Shown one piece after another: positions 48,600 to 60,011 of a stretch of DNA of 64,000 nucleotides. The stretch is from Apricaphanius iberus (taxonomy: Eukaryota > Chordata > Actinopteri > Cyprinodontiformes > Aphaniidae): positions 1 to 64,000 of the forward strand of contig JAPXFQ010001768.1 in NCBI GenBank assembly GCA_028564705.1, read 5' to 3'. Under the pieces are notes generated by a model, which made no database searches, had not been told where the DNA came from, and saw only the letters and a list, made by a program, of their open reading frames with translations. How positions within the stretch are numbered: position 1 is the first letter of the stretch; the number at the start of each line of letters is the position of its first letter. The translations under genes were made by a program, and so were the position numbers.

Positions 48600-49346
48600 A
48601 GTGTTTTAAGGAGCGAAAGCTTACACCTGGCTAGCCAATGAGAAATGGGAACGCCTGAGATTGACAACACTTTCGACCAATAGGATAACTAGAACATTGT
48701 GTTTACAACAACCCCCCTTTTCCCTACAAGGCGACTGTTTTGGTGAGTTGAGAAAAGTTCATTGAAGTCTTTGACGGCTTTTTAAACGCGGAATTTGAGA
48801 AGACGAAATTGAGTTGAACGTATTTCCCTCTAAACTCGGTACAGGAGTAAAAACGCGAAGCTGTCAGCGCTGGTTTTTCGCTGGAAATGCAGTTTCGCAG
48901 CTCTCTCCCGTAAAGCTTCATTGTTGACGTTAGTTGTTTTGTTCTGGTGCATTTTGCGCAGTAGGACGTCTTAGCCATTTAAGTCGGCCTAATCGCCGTT
49001 TCACCTTCCCATGTCTGCTGTCGTCATGAGTTAGTGTAGCGAAGATCAGAATATAACGCTTGTGGTCGTGTTTTCATCGACGTGACAACGTTTCACTGTA
49101 CTTTCCTTTGAAGTTGGACTAAACGTAAAGACGTCGACGTTTGTGGCGTTTACTGACAGCGGTAATCTGTAAACTGTAATCATCACTCTGCTCGCCTAAA
49201 TAGTCTTATCCGAGCTTATTGCGATGATTATTTAAACTGTATAATCGCCGTCCTCTGTACTGAATGAATGGACTTCATGTGCGCATGCGCGCTGGACCTG
49301 GACTAGAAACAAGGCATCGTCACAGGACAAGATATTGATGTAATAG
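48600..49346 (+). promoter_or_regulatory. HBP1 promoter and noncoding first exon
   Basis: Relative to its surroundings this stretch is GC- and CpG-richer. It has two CCAAT-type boxes (AGCCAATGAG near 48633 and ACCAATAGGA near 48675). A splice donor GTAAAAG follows AATAG at 49346, with no ATG frame of note, as expected for HBP1, whose first exon is noncoding in vertebrates. The transcription start is not visible, so only the right boundary is firm. Confidence 0.6.
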
Positions 49347-49582
49347 GTAAAAGTGAAACACCTCAGATTTATTTCTGAATGTCAGTGCATGATGATGTGG
49401 TTTAAATATTAGTTTTTTTATGTATATGTATGTGTCTATTATGTCACGTAGATCATCTAAAGACAATGGGCTACTTTAGCACTTAATTATTGTTTTTTTG
49501 CTTCACTTAAAACCGATTCCAATCTAAAAGCAAATTAATCTTAAATCTGTTGTCATCATTCCCTCTGTGTTTCAGCTACATC

Positions 49583-52500
49583 ATGGTTTGGGAGGTGAAA
49601 AATCCCCTCCCACCATCAAGCAACTTCCAAAACTGCAACATGCAGCAGGCCGACCCTCAGAACCCAGGTAACTATAACCACATAGTAGTTTATTTCATTT
49701 TAAATCTGGGTCATAAACACAATAAACTAATTCCATTTCAAATCAGCCGGAGCTGGGAATGAGACCCATTTGTGAGCAGTGTAGTGCTTTTTTAATTGCA
49801 AAAATAGTTGATCCATTTCACAGTCCATCACAGGTTGACATAGAGACACACACACAGGACAAACAACCATGCACACACTCACACCTGAGGACTACAGTCA
49901 TGCTTTCCGACTGTGGGAGGAGGCTGGAGTACCTGGGGAAAACCCACGCATACACAGGGAGAATATACTAAGAATCTGCAAGACCATGGGCTGGGATTCG
50001 AACCCAGGACCTCTTTGCTGCAAGGCAGGTCCAAAGAAAAGGAAAGGAATAGTTCAGTAACACCAACAAAAAAATATTGTATTATTTATATAAAAATATT
50101 TCAGTTTTAGAGATTAAAAACCAGTCCTTTTACAAAGGTTGCTGCAAAAAAAAAAAAAAACAAGATCCACAAAAAGAAGTCAAACTAAGTAAATAATAAT
50201 ATGTGTGGTCATTTTTAAATCTGTTAAAAACTTCAAGTTGCAAATCTTTGGATAAAAAGTGCTTCATAAATAAACTTTGAAAATAAGGAGCAGAGTTACT
50301 AAGAAAATAAGAAGGAAATGAATGGAAATCAAATACAGACGTAGCTCACACTTTCCAATTTATGGGAAATATTTAGCAAAGTCCTGCATCCTTTTTCTTT
50401 CACTTTGGATCAGAAAAAGGTCATGAGGTATGAATATTTACATAAGAACCTATGAGTTATTCTGATGCTTTTCACTGTTTCCTTCAGGGAGAATGAGCCT
50501 TGATGAAGACCAGGCTCATGATCCACTCCGCTGTGACGAACACTTCCCCTCCTCACCCGACCTCCCCACCAGCGACAGCTTCATGGAATATGGTAGCTAC
50601 AACACAAAAGCTAGCTTTTGACTAATTTGGATCTCGGAAGCAATCTAAGCAGCTGCGTTATTGTGTTGCTCTCCCAGACGACCTGCCGGATCTACAGGAG
50701 GTTCAGGAGGAACTAAGGACGGCGACAGTTTACCAGGTGGGGCTGGACGTGTCGCACCAGGAGCGGCCGCAGCCTCCCGAGACTCTCTGGCTCACGCAGC
50801 TGGCGCACATCGCCACTGGACCTCAGAGCCCTCTGCTACAGGACCTCCCTCACAGCAGGTCAGTGTTCATCACCGGACCACAACAAGTTCCAACTTAGGT
50901 GGTGTTTGAAGGTCACCCAGATCATTAACAATCATGTTACATGTGTTAGAGGCTGAAGCAAGGGCCAGGAGTAGGGCTGGCCATTATATCCATTATGCTG
51001 GTTTAGCAAATGCTTCTATTTTTAAAGATTGTACTTTTTGAAATATCAAAAATTATCGAGGGGGAAAATGTCTCCCCTGCATCTCTTTGCTTTCCATCGT
51101 TCAACATGATTTTAAACCCTCCATATTTTTTTACAGGTATTTTTTACATGGAGTTTTGAATTTGCATCAACTCCAACAAGGAATCATTAAAATGAAAGGA
51201 AGTTCTAAAAACAATTTTCTGTCATGTGTATTTTTTAAAGAATCAAAATTGAGAAAAAAATAGATTCTTATCAAATCATATTTGGCATAAAAAAAGTAAG
51301 ACTTTGCTTTTCATCCTCATCACCCACCCTAACCTCTTTTCGATTTTTTTAGAAACACTCGTATGTTGTCTGATGGCTCAGCTTTTATAAATCATATCAT
51401 GTCGATATCTGAATGTTATATCATAACATTTAGATATCGTCAAATAGAACCATAAAAGTTAAATATTGTTATTTGACGATTTGTTTTATGTTGTGATAAA
51501 TATCGATATCAAATGATAGAAGAAGTTTTATCATGATGAAATACCGACCCCATCCCCCCCACACACACACGCACACACACACACGGGGACTCTAACCAGG
51601 GCATCAATAGGAGCACTGATAGGGTGTTATTAGCACTAATTCATCAGGTAATCCACCACTATCACCACCACTGGTCTGCACACTGCTTTCACCAGTATGG
51701 CAAGCTGTTGATGCTCAATGTCCGCACTTTTCCAATCCATTCAGTAAAAGAATCAGGTGAAAATTGTCATTTAATAAATCACCCACACAGCATACCACAG
51801 AGCACCACTATCTCTGCATCACAACATTTTATGATGTACAGCCATTCATACGCACCGCAAAAAGTGCCATTTATGGCAGGAAAAAAAAAATTCAGCGGGT
51901 GATGAATAGTGTGATTGCTTTGGGAAAGTTGTGCCCCAACCAGACTCAGAGGCTCATGTTGAGAATCTATAAATAGACAAAACAATTAAGAAATGTTGTT
52001 TAACAAATGGTCGCACCTTACAGTTGAGCTTAGAGTAGGAAAGTGGTGCGACTGTGAAGAATAAAGTTGTTAATATTGTTAGGAAACAAGTAGAAAATAG
52101 TAAAATGTATGTATTTGCAGATTTTGTATTTAAGTATTCAAAGGAGGGTTCAGGTTTAGAAAGTCAAATACATATATATTAAGCAATACATGACATGCTA
52201 TTGGCTGACATTTACCAAGCAGCCAATCAAAGAGCACCTTTAATTTCCCTTGGTGCTGATTGGCTGCACCCCCTAGAGAAGGGATGGGGAAGCTAAGTCC
52301 CGCCCTCTGCATCCTCTTCATAGGTCCCCTACTGGCAAAAAAATGAATGAGAGTCAATGGAGCAATAAAAGTTATTCACTGATCTCATTTAAAATGCGCT
52401 GTGGATTGAGTCAGTTGTATTATAAAACCAAAAGTAGAAATTAGATAAGATAAAAAATTATTATTCATGTACATAGAAAATTGTCATGTACCGTATCTGC

Positions 52501-55500
52501 AGTAACAAAAGCATTAACAATAAAACCATAAGTAGAAAAGCTATAAATACAAAGACCATCTTTAAAATGGATCCTCCCTATAGAAAAATAGTACTGATTG
52601 ATTATCAGTATTATTTATATCTGTTCGTTCTGCATAAGAGGACTCTAAAGCGTCTTCCTGATGGAAGGCACTGATGCTCTCCATGTAAGACATGGGAGGA
52701 GTCTGCACTTATCTTCCTTGCCGGTCTGAGGGTTTGTGAAGACAGACCACTGAAGAAAGAGCTCTCCACAGGCTGACTCAAATATAATAGTCCTTCTTCA
52801 AATCAAACAACACATTTCCTATGATATTTCTCAGACTGTGTTTTTAACTTGACTTCCATTCCTAATTTTTCGGGCAAGGGGACCCATGGGCCGACAGGAA
52901 GGGGAGGAGCCTTAGGCTCCCCGTAAGGAAGACTGTGGATGGTAGCTTCTGCAGCAGTGCTAAGACAGTTACCGCTAATTTGTTTAGAGTGGGGGGCAGC
53001 GCGCTCATTTTGGATGTGATTTATCTGAACTGAGTGAGCGGTACATGAAAAACCTCATTATGAACTGTAAAGCATGTTATTAATATTTGTGATATTAATT
53101 TCAGCTTGCTTTCAAACATGAAACTCATCATGGTAACATTTTGGTTACCATAGTTTCTTATGCAAGCTGTGTTAGTGGGAAAATCCCCTTTAGTGCACTG
53201 ACTGTGGGTACCTGTTTGCAAGGTAGAAATAGTGACATCTGCTGGTCTGATCGGGTCACTGCATCTAGCTGAAATATTAAATCTGAGGCAATAACAACAC
53301 GGTTATAACTTTGATTATTGTGGTTGTTTGGAGGCTGGTTTACAGATTTATTAGAGCTTTTAGAGAACATCTTTAAAAACAGGATTGTTCTGGTTTACCA
53401 TGTGAATCAGGGAACCTCTATTCTCACACATCATGGCTGTACACTTTTAGCTCCTCTGCAGTCTGCATCCCAAGCACCAGCAGTGGTCTGCACACCTACG
53501 CCCGTCCTCCGCCTACCCTCCCCAGCAGCACGTCGCCATCTAGAGTTCCCGCCAGGGAGCGACATCGCAGCAGGGTAAAGCCAAGCTTTTTTTATGATAC
53601 CCATCCTTATTCTTTGTTGTGGTTGGTGCGAATGGAGGCTGACGGTGCTTTTGTATTTGCAGACGAGCAGCGAGTGTGGCTCTGCGGTATCAACCAGGTC
53701 CTCTCTGTCTGATGATGAGGACATGGGCTGGAGTTTCTCCTGTCCACCCACGGCGTGGCACTGCTTCCTAAAAGGTAGAGCGGTGCACAGATAACTACAG
53801 GGGGATCTTCAAAACACTGTAAAGTTTGGGGAACATAGCAAAGCCAAAGCCGTTACAATATAAAGTGGGCTTAAAGTAACTCTTAGTTTACAAAGGTTCC
53901 TTCGCTCTTTGGAATGTTATTTCAGTATTTACCAGGTTGGGGTCAGAATGGCAAAGGACGAATATGAAAAGCTTAAGGGGTTTCCCACATGTTGTCTCCT
54001 TACTGTCCTTCATCTGTCTTTCATTTTCTTTTGTTCGTTTCCTTCAATATGTGTGTTTTTACCTTCCATCCTTGTGTCCCAGCTCCTGTCTGTCATGTAT
54101 CAGATCTTATATTCTTTGTTCTATGTGTCCTTCCTTTCTAGCCTCCATTTTCCCTTCCCTACCTTACAGATTAAGTTTTTTTCCTGGTTCTGTATTTAAA
54201 GAATGCCCACTGTCATGTCTGACAAAATGCATGGTGAACTTTTTTATTTGATATTCTAATATGAATGCAAAGGAATCAAGGAAGTTATGTATGGAAATAT
54301 CTGGGATTTTCATGTGTAGAAAGAGTAGGAATTCTGCCTTAAATTCCCCCTTTCCTTCCTGTGTTTGTGATAATGAGTTATCTTCCTGTATGCAATGATT
54401 ACGTGAAAGAACACAAATACTCTTGCATGCTCTACAAACCGCTTCCCCTGAACTAAAGTGATATAAACTGAGGAGTCTGGCTTCTCTCTGTTGTCAGGAA
54501 CTCGCCTGCGTTTCCACAGCGGCTCATGTGTGGTGTGGCAGGATGTGGAGGACGTGGCGTCTGGTGAGGAAGACTGCGCCGACGAGGAGCGGTCAAGGTT
54601 CCTGAAGGTATAGGAAACAATTTTTCCATCCAACAGTTAGTCAAAGCCTCATTTCCACTGGGCGGTACTGTACGGTTCTGTTTAGTTCACTGCTATTTAT
54701 GGTCCAACGTATTCAGGAGTGTTTGCACCTCCAGGTGGAATCCCAGTTAACCCAACCACCTAACAAAGTCAGTGGACTGTGTTGTGTGATGCCGGTACTT
54801 CTGTCCTAACCGTACTGTACCATTGTCCTATAGACCTACAACTAAAGAAGGCCCAGGAACGGCGTAGCACGGGTCGCTATACAGTAGATAGAACAAACTA
54901 ACGTACCGCATCGCTCAGTGGAAACGAGCCACAAAATGGCTTTAACCCAGAACCATCTTGTCATCTACAGAGTTATGGCTCTGAGGGGCTGCAGCTGGTG
55001 GAGCATGAAGAAACGGTGTCCTCTGGTCAGGCCGTCTTGCAGCTCACCTTTGACCCCGGTGTATTCGGACATACGCCGATAACGGCGTGGTGCCAGCTGG
55101 ATCACCCCTTCTACGTCAAAAACAAAGGTAGGATCATGGCTGATGGACAGTCCCAGTGCTGCTCAACGCTGACAAAGACTTCTCACTCTTCTCTCAGGAT
55201 GGTCCTCCTTTTACCCAAGCTTGACTGTGGTGCATTATGGGATACCGTGCTATGAAATGGAAGTCGGCGATATGTGCTTGCCCCCTGGCCACAGGGATGC
55301 TAAGCATACGGACGACTCGCTGGTGTTCGACACCTTTAAAAGGTAAAGCAGATTTCTGTGCTTTGTGTGATTTTGCAAGACTACTAAACACTCATAGACC
55401 TAGGAAAGGATGTTTAATTTTTAAAATTTGGTGTGTTTTAAAGTATTTTTCTAGTGGCAATTTTAGCTAACCAGAAGTCCTCAGTTTTCACCACAAGCCT

Positions 55501-58500
55501 GTCAGGGGGTCATAGTGCACCAATCGCAGCTGTGGTTACAACTCATTCATCATTGATTCTTTTTTGCTGTTACACTGACAATACTTCTAAATAACAGCTT
55601 CCAGCACAACTGTAGCTTGCAGAAGAAATTTGGTTTCCAAACGCACTATCTGGGTTTTTTAGTCTGAGTACTCTAACTCTAGTTGTGTTGGGCTAAGGCA
55701 ATCATTTAGCTTTCTCTTGCCCCATTTAAACTCCCTGATTGTCATGCTGCAGGGTCCTGGTCTTAAGCAGCTTGAATGTTTTTTCAGATGGTCTAAAATG
55801 TTCCTGAAGCACCGTCCATTAATGGGGGATTCCACGATGATGACGTGGCCACGACGTTTGGTTGTAAAGTGTCCCATAATCAGGACGCTACCATCTCCAC
55901 AGTTCCTGCAAAGATCTTAGCCTGAAATGCTGTATTTGAGTTGTCCTCTGTTCTGGTTTCAAGATATTTTAATTTGAGCCGCATGTTTCCACAGAACATC
56001 CTACCAGAAGTCCAGGGCCCTCATTTATCAAGCCTACTTACGCACAGATCCATTCCTATGTCGTGCGTAGGAACAATTCTACGCATTGTTTGGTATTTAT
56101 CAATTTGTACTTGTGCGTAGCAAAGTTCCTAAGTATAAGTACATTTCTGATTCTTCGTAAGCACAGCATCTACTGTTAGAATGGAGGAACTGCAGCATTG
56201 AAACAGTTTTGCTTTACAGAATATTTCTCTCAGCAGTTTATCGCCTCCACCAAGGAGCTCATGTTGGCGTCTGTCTATGTTAAAACAAAATAATTAAAAA
56301 AGTTATGCACAGATTAGCAACAAAACTTCATTAAATGTTTGAAATTTGCCTAGAAATACACAGTTTAATGTTGCTTATCAGTGAAGCAGATTGTCCGTCT
56401 TTTCCTTGCATACTGATGGCAGCACAAGCCGTGTCTCCAATTACATTTGGCCACAAAAGAGTCAAACGTGATGATCTTAACACCTCTGTATTAGATCTGA
56501 TCCAGCTGTTTGCTTATAGATGTTTTACTGTAGGTCCGCATTTATTGCCTGCCACGTTTGTCCCAGGCTGAGTTATCTTTTTTATTGGTTTTCCCTGAGC
56601 TGATAGAATCAAACAGCAATGTTCATTATTAAAATATTTCATATGTTCAAAGACAATAAGGATTTCTTCAGAAGTTAATATTAGCAAATGAAATTATTCG
56701 CCAAATTTTTATGTCCGCTCTACAGCAGAAATATAACGTCTGCGTGCTGGTAGAATTAGGCAGAGAAACGCTGACGGCCAAAACTATTGGTGCTGAAATG
56801 AATTTGTATTAACTGACATTTTTTCAGTCTGTTCATCATGAATACTTTTTTATTGCCCCACATATGTTTTACCTTGATCTCTGTGTCACTGAAATTCCTT
56901 TTTTTGCTCTCTTGGCCATTATTTTAAGGAAGAACTTATTGCATGTGACAGATGATATGGTGCTACCAAATATGATTAATTCAGGGTGTTTCTATATGTA
57001 AATGACTGAGAACGGGCACGAGGACCTGGGTACGCACAAGTGGGATTTATCAACATATGATTGCGGAGGAGCGTGCATAAGAGGAGCCACCGCATTTTTC
57101 ATAAATCAGACTTTCTACATTTCATTCGTATGATAGAATATAGGCCAGTGTCTATGAACATTTGATAAATGAGGGCCCTAGTCTTTGCTGTATGTTGTTT
57201 TTGGCTAACTTTGTTCTCGCTTCAGGTTTTTCTCAGTCAGTTTCTGAAGTGGTCATACAGACAAGACCCCGATGTGGGTCACACAAGGACACTTCAGGAT
57301 TTTTGAAGACTTCTTTTAGCATCTTGTGTTTTGCTTTCAGGTTGAACATGCTTTATAAACTATGTTGATATCATATTTAAAAAATCTTTTACAATCTAAT
57401 AGGCTGGAGGAATCACCTCTCTGAATGCCCCAAACAGCACTCTGGGTTTCACTACGTTGTTCATGCTCACCGCAACAGTTCTTGTCTTAATATCCTAAAC
57501 TTCTGTAAAATCCCCCCCAAAAAAACCGTAATCTGATGTCCACCACTAAATAAAAACACTTTTAGCTAGTTAATTTTAAAAATGCATCTCCTATAGGACC
57601 TTACTGTAGTCTACCCATCATTGTGAGCAAACTTTGACCCACTCCTACTCATCAACAGGTCGCTTTAGTGAATTCAAGTTTGCCGGATATTTTTATCTTA
57701 TTCTTTTTGGAGAGAAGAAGCTCTGTAAACCCTCCAGACAATCCACTTTCTCATTTTTTTCTCATTTTTCTTTCCATAACATATAGCAGCAAACCGAACA
57801 GCGGAGGATTCTCAGATTTAGCGCTTGAGGTTTGGTGCCCTGCGCATCATGAATGATTTCACATCACTGTATGCACTCCATGTTCTACTTATTTCCAGAC
57901 AGCTTATTTGGGTGTTTCCCTCCTTATCTGTGATGCTGAATTCTAGATTGTCTTAAGGTCACTCATGTCACCCATACTGGGTTGTATGAATCTGGTTCCA
58001 TCTTGTAAGATGAATGTCAATAATGAGGACATGTCACACCCAAATCGAAAGAAGTGCTTTAAATCAGAGTAAAAATTTGTAGTTTGTCAATCTAATCTAG
58101 ATTTCCAAGTATTTATAAAAAAAACAGAATAATAAAAACACAATCTAGTCTTCTGATGAGAGTTTAAAGGGGCTTTTGGCAAGAACAGTAAAGGCCTTTA
58201 GTTTTTCTGTGTGCTTCTTTTGCAGTTACGACTTCACTCCTCTGGACTCTTCAGCTGTCTACCTGCTGAGCAGCATGGCCAGACGCCGACATGCCTCGCA
58301 GTCCAGCGGGGGCGCCGTTTCTCCCGACAGGGACGCATTACGAGGTCTTGTAGTGCTAACGCTTCACGATCAGCAGCTTTTCAACATTTAGCCTAAATGT
58401 GCTGATTTCTGCTTACTGTTCACTCTGCGTCGCACAACAGACGGTCACAGTCCCAGCAATTCCCTCTCCAGACATCCACAGCCAACTAAAGCTAAAGCAC

Positions 58501-59255
58501 AAGGTAGTAGCAGCAGCAGCAGCGCCTCGGCCAGTAAGTGCAAGCGGCCAATGAACGCCTTCATGCTGTTCGCCAAGAGGTTCAGAGTGGAGTATACACA
58601 GATGTACCCCGGCAAGGACAACAGGTGGGCGGAGCCATGTGTTTTGTAAGGACAGCAAACAAAATCTTTAAACCTCTGTAACTGTCGCCATGTTACCAGC
58701 ACAAACCTCAGTCTGTTTTATTTGGATACAATACAGCAACACAAAGCAAAATGATGCTGTGAAATAGAATTACTCAATCACAGCTTTGGAGTTTGATTTT
58801 CACCCATTTCTGCTCTTAAAATCGCTCAGACATATTTGTTTAGTGCATTTTTCAAATCTTGCCACAGGTTCTCAGTTGGATTTCAGAACAGACTTCGACA
58901 TTTTCATTAATTGAAGTGATATTGATGTAGGATTATGTTTTGATTTTTTCAAAAGCAGACAGTTTCCTTCCTTATGACAAGAACGATTCTGGTACATCTC
59001 ATTAAATCAGAATATACATTTCGATGCAGCCAGCGGCTCAGGCTAGAAGTAACTGTTTAAAATAACAACCTTTAAGCAGGTTATGAACATACTTTTCATT
59101 AAGCATAGATTTCTGTATTTATTTTTTGTAATTTCATCAACTACAAGCACTACATCATCAAAATTAACAGACAGAAAGGCTTGAATTAATCTGTATAATG
59201 CATTTCATGGGCAGTTCTGGCTAATTTATCAACATGAACCTTTATATACTGTATG

Positions 59256-59295
<40 letters not shown>

Positions 59296-60011
59296 TGGAA
59301 ATAATCTATTATATAGTGTAGTTGAAATATATAAATGAACAAAAATGACTTTACCTTTTAGTGTCATTATATTGCAGAAGTTCATTGTTATTCCTGAAAA
59401 AAAATGACAAACTGCTGAAATCTGCATTTGTTATTATATCTACGTTTAAAAACATAAGCTGGTTATTCTTCATTTTTAGCCAAAAGAGCCACTGTTGAAG
59501 GCCCAACGAGCCATTTGTGGCTGAAACCCTAGACCAGACCATCCTAACATATGGAAGTGCTTTAATCGAAACCATTTTATTGTAGCTCTGGGTCTGTAAT
59601 TAGAGTTCTCCTCCTTGCTGAAGAAGAGTAAATTCTACCCTCACGACGGTGTTTTCTGGGCTTCCCTGGACGTTATTTAGGGGTTTCAGAGTAAATGGGG
59701 CTTTAACATGACAAGATTAGATGTTTTGGAAGACTCTGAACAGAACGTCTGTGCTTCAGGGCGATCAGCGTCCTCCTCGGCGAGCAGTGGAAGAAGATGC
59801 GGAGCGAGGAGCGCCGAGTCTTCACCCTGCAGGCCAAAGCGCTCGCTGACGAGCAGAAGAGGCTCAACCCAGACTGCTGGAAGCGCAAGAGAACCAACTC
59901 CGTAAGCTCACACCGAGAGTCACGGCTCCACCTGATGTTTGCCCGACATCCGTCTGATTCACCTTTTGCTTTGCTTTTTTCCAGCAGGGCTGCCAAGGAA
60001 ATCAAAGCTGA
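49583..60011 (+). CDS. hbp1: HBP1: HMG-box transcription factor 1
   Basis: A sequence-specific repressor that binds Rb family proteins and restrains G1 progression and Wnt target genes. Coding exons: 49583-49667, 50488-50592, 50678-50858, 53451-53574, 53663-53774, 54498-54607, 54971-55127, 55198-55342, 58226-58344, 58441-58624, 59760-59901, then 59985 or 59988 to 60011. All splice sites are GT/AG and phases agree, giving 496 or 495 residues (human 514). The start MVWEVK matches known HBP1 and sits 7 bp inside exon 2. The fourth exon is placed at 53451 because only that acceptor keeps phase and gives the conserved LHTYARPPP. Exon 2 has LRCDE (42-46), an LxCxE Rb-binding motif; exon 8 has IPCYE (307-311), an IxCxE motif; residues 194-340 form the AXH domain; residues 412-480 the HMG box. 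Confidence 0.95.
49790..50035 (-). mobile_element. SINE/LINE-type repeat, truncated, HBP1 intron
   Basis: Reverse-oriented relative of the repeat at 37100-37480: CAGTCCATCACAGGTTGACA, GGAGGCTGGAGTACCTGGGG, AGAACCCAGGACCTC-like words and TGCTGCAAGGCAGG at the end. The tRNA-like head is present; the tail side is degenerate. Confidence 0.65.
50970..51550. repeat. Dispersed repeat in HBP1 intron 3
   Basis: Begins AGTAGGGCTGGCCATTATAT and ends with TATCGATATC and related words, like the widespread fish repeats that begin AGGGCTGGGC and are full of ATCGATA. Truncated and degenerate. Family not assigned. Confidence 0.45.
51561..51594. repeat. (CA)n microsatellite
   Basis: Sixteen CA repeats with one GC interruption in HBP1 intron 3. 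Confidence 0.93.
51600..53450. other. Rest of HBP1 intron 3, nothing recognised
   Basis: AT-rich intron with scattered short reading frames and no recognised domain. A GC-richer segment occurs near 52870-53000 without clear features. Confidence 0.45.
54498..55342 (+). other. HBP1 coding exons 6-8: AXH domain core
   Basis: Residues 203-339. Continues from WHCFLKG through GTRLRFHSGS, VVWQDVEDV, SYGSEGLQLVEHEE, LTFDPG, LDHPFYVKNKGWSSFYPSLTVVHYG, IPCYE and MCLPPGH to FDTFK. The AXH domain of HBP1 binds SIN3 and resembles ataxin-1's. All conserved aromatic and Cys/His positions I recognise are kept. Confidence 0.93.
55343..56013. other. HBP1 intron 8, left of the TIR element
   Basis: Unremarkable intron sequence; the short reading frames here are not supported by any domain. 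Confidence 0.5.
56014..57179. mobile_element. ~1.17-kb TIR-bounded element in HBP1 intron 8
   Basis: AGGGCCCTCATTTATCAA (56014-56031) and its perfect complement (57162-57179) bound a 1166-bp block. Words related to TACGCACA/TGTGCGTA recur near both ends, as for subterminal repeats of DNA transposons. No transposase frame. Preceded by C, the left end reads CAGGG, as in some hAT elements, but no clear target-site duplication is seen. Confidence 0.75.
57180..58225. other. HBP1 intron 8, right of the TIR element
   Basis: AT-rich, no recognised feature up to the pyrimidine tract before exon 9. Confidence 0.5.
58625..59759. other. HBP1 intron 10
   Basis: AT-rich, with an (AT)n run at 59261-59290. 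No recognised gene. Confidence 0.5.
59261..59290. repeat. (AT)n microsatellite
   Basis: Fifteen AT repeats in HBP1 intron 10. Confidence 0.95.

Larger units (their letters stand above)
49583..53774 (+). other. HBP1 coding exons 1-5: N-terminal regulatory part
   Basis: Residues 1-202. It includes LRCDEHFPSSP (LxCxE), DDLPDLQEVQ, WLTQLAHIATGPQSPLL, the LHTYARPPP segment and the SSLSDDEDMGW acidic segment that leads into the AXH domain. Intron 3 (50859-53450) is 2.6 kb. Confidence 0.93.
58226..60011 (+). other. HBP1 coding exons 9-12: linker and HMG box
   Basis: Exon 9 encodes SYDFTPLDSSAVYLLSSMARRRHAS. Exon 10 has a short Ser run (six Ser codons, AGC-rich) before KCKRPMNAFMLFAKRF. Exon 11 holds the rest of the HMG box to LNPDCWKRKRTNS. 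The last exon adds 7 or 8 residues and TGA. The HMG box reads LGEQWKKM where mammals have LGDRWKKM. Confidence 0.94.

Noticed and set aside
54841..54960. Possible extra HBP1 exon between exons 6 and 7
   Set aside because: Exons 6 and 7 join in phase and match the known protein without a gap.
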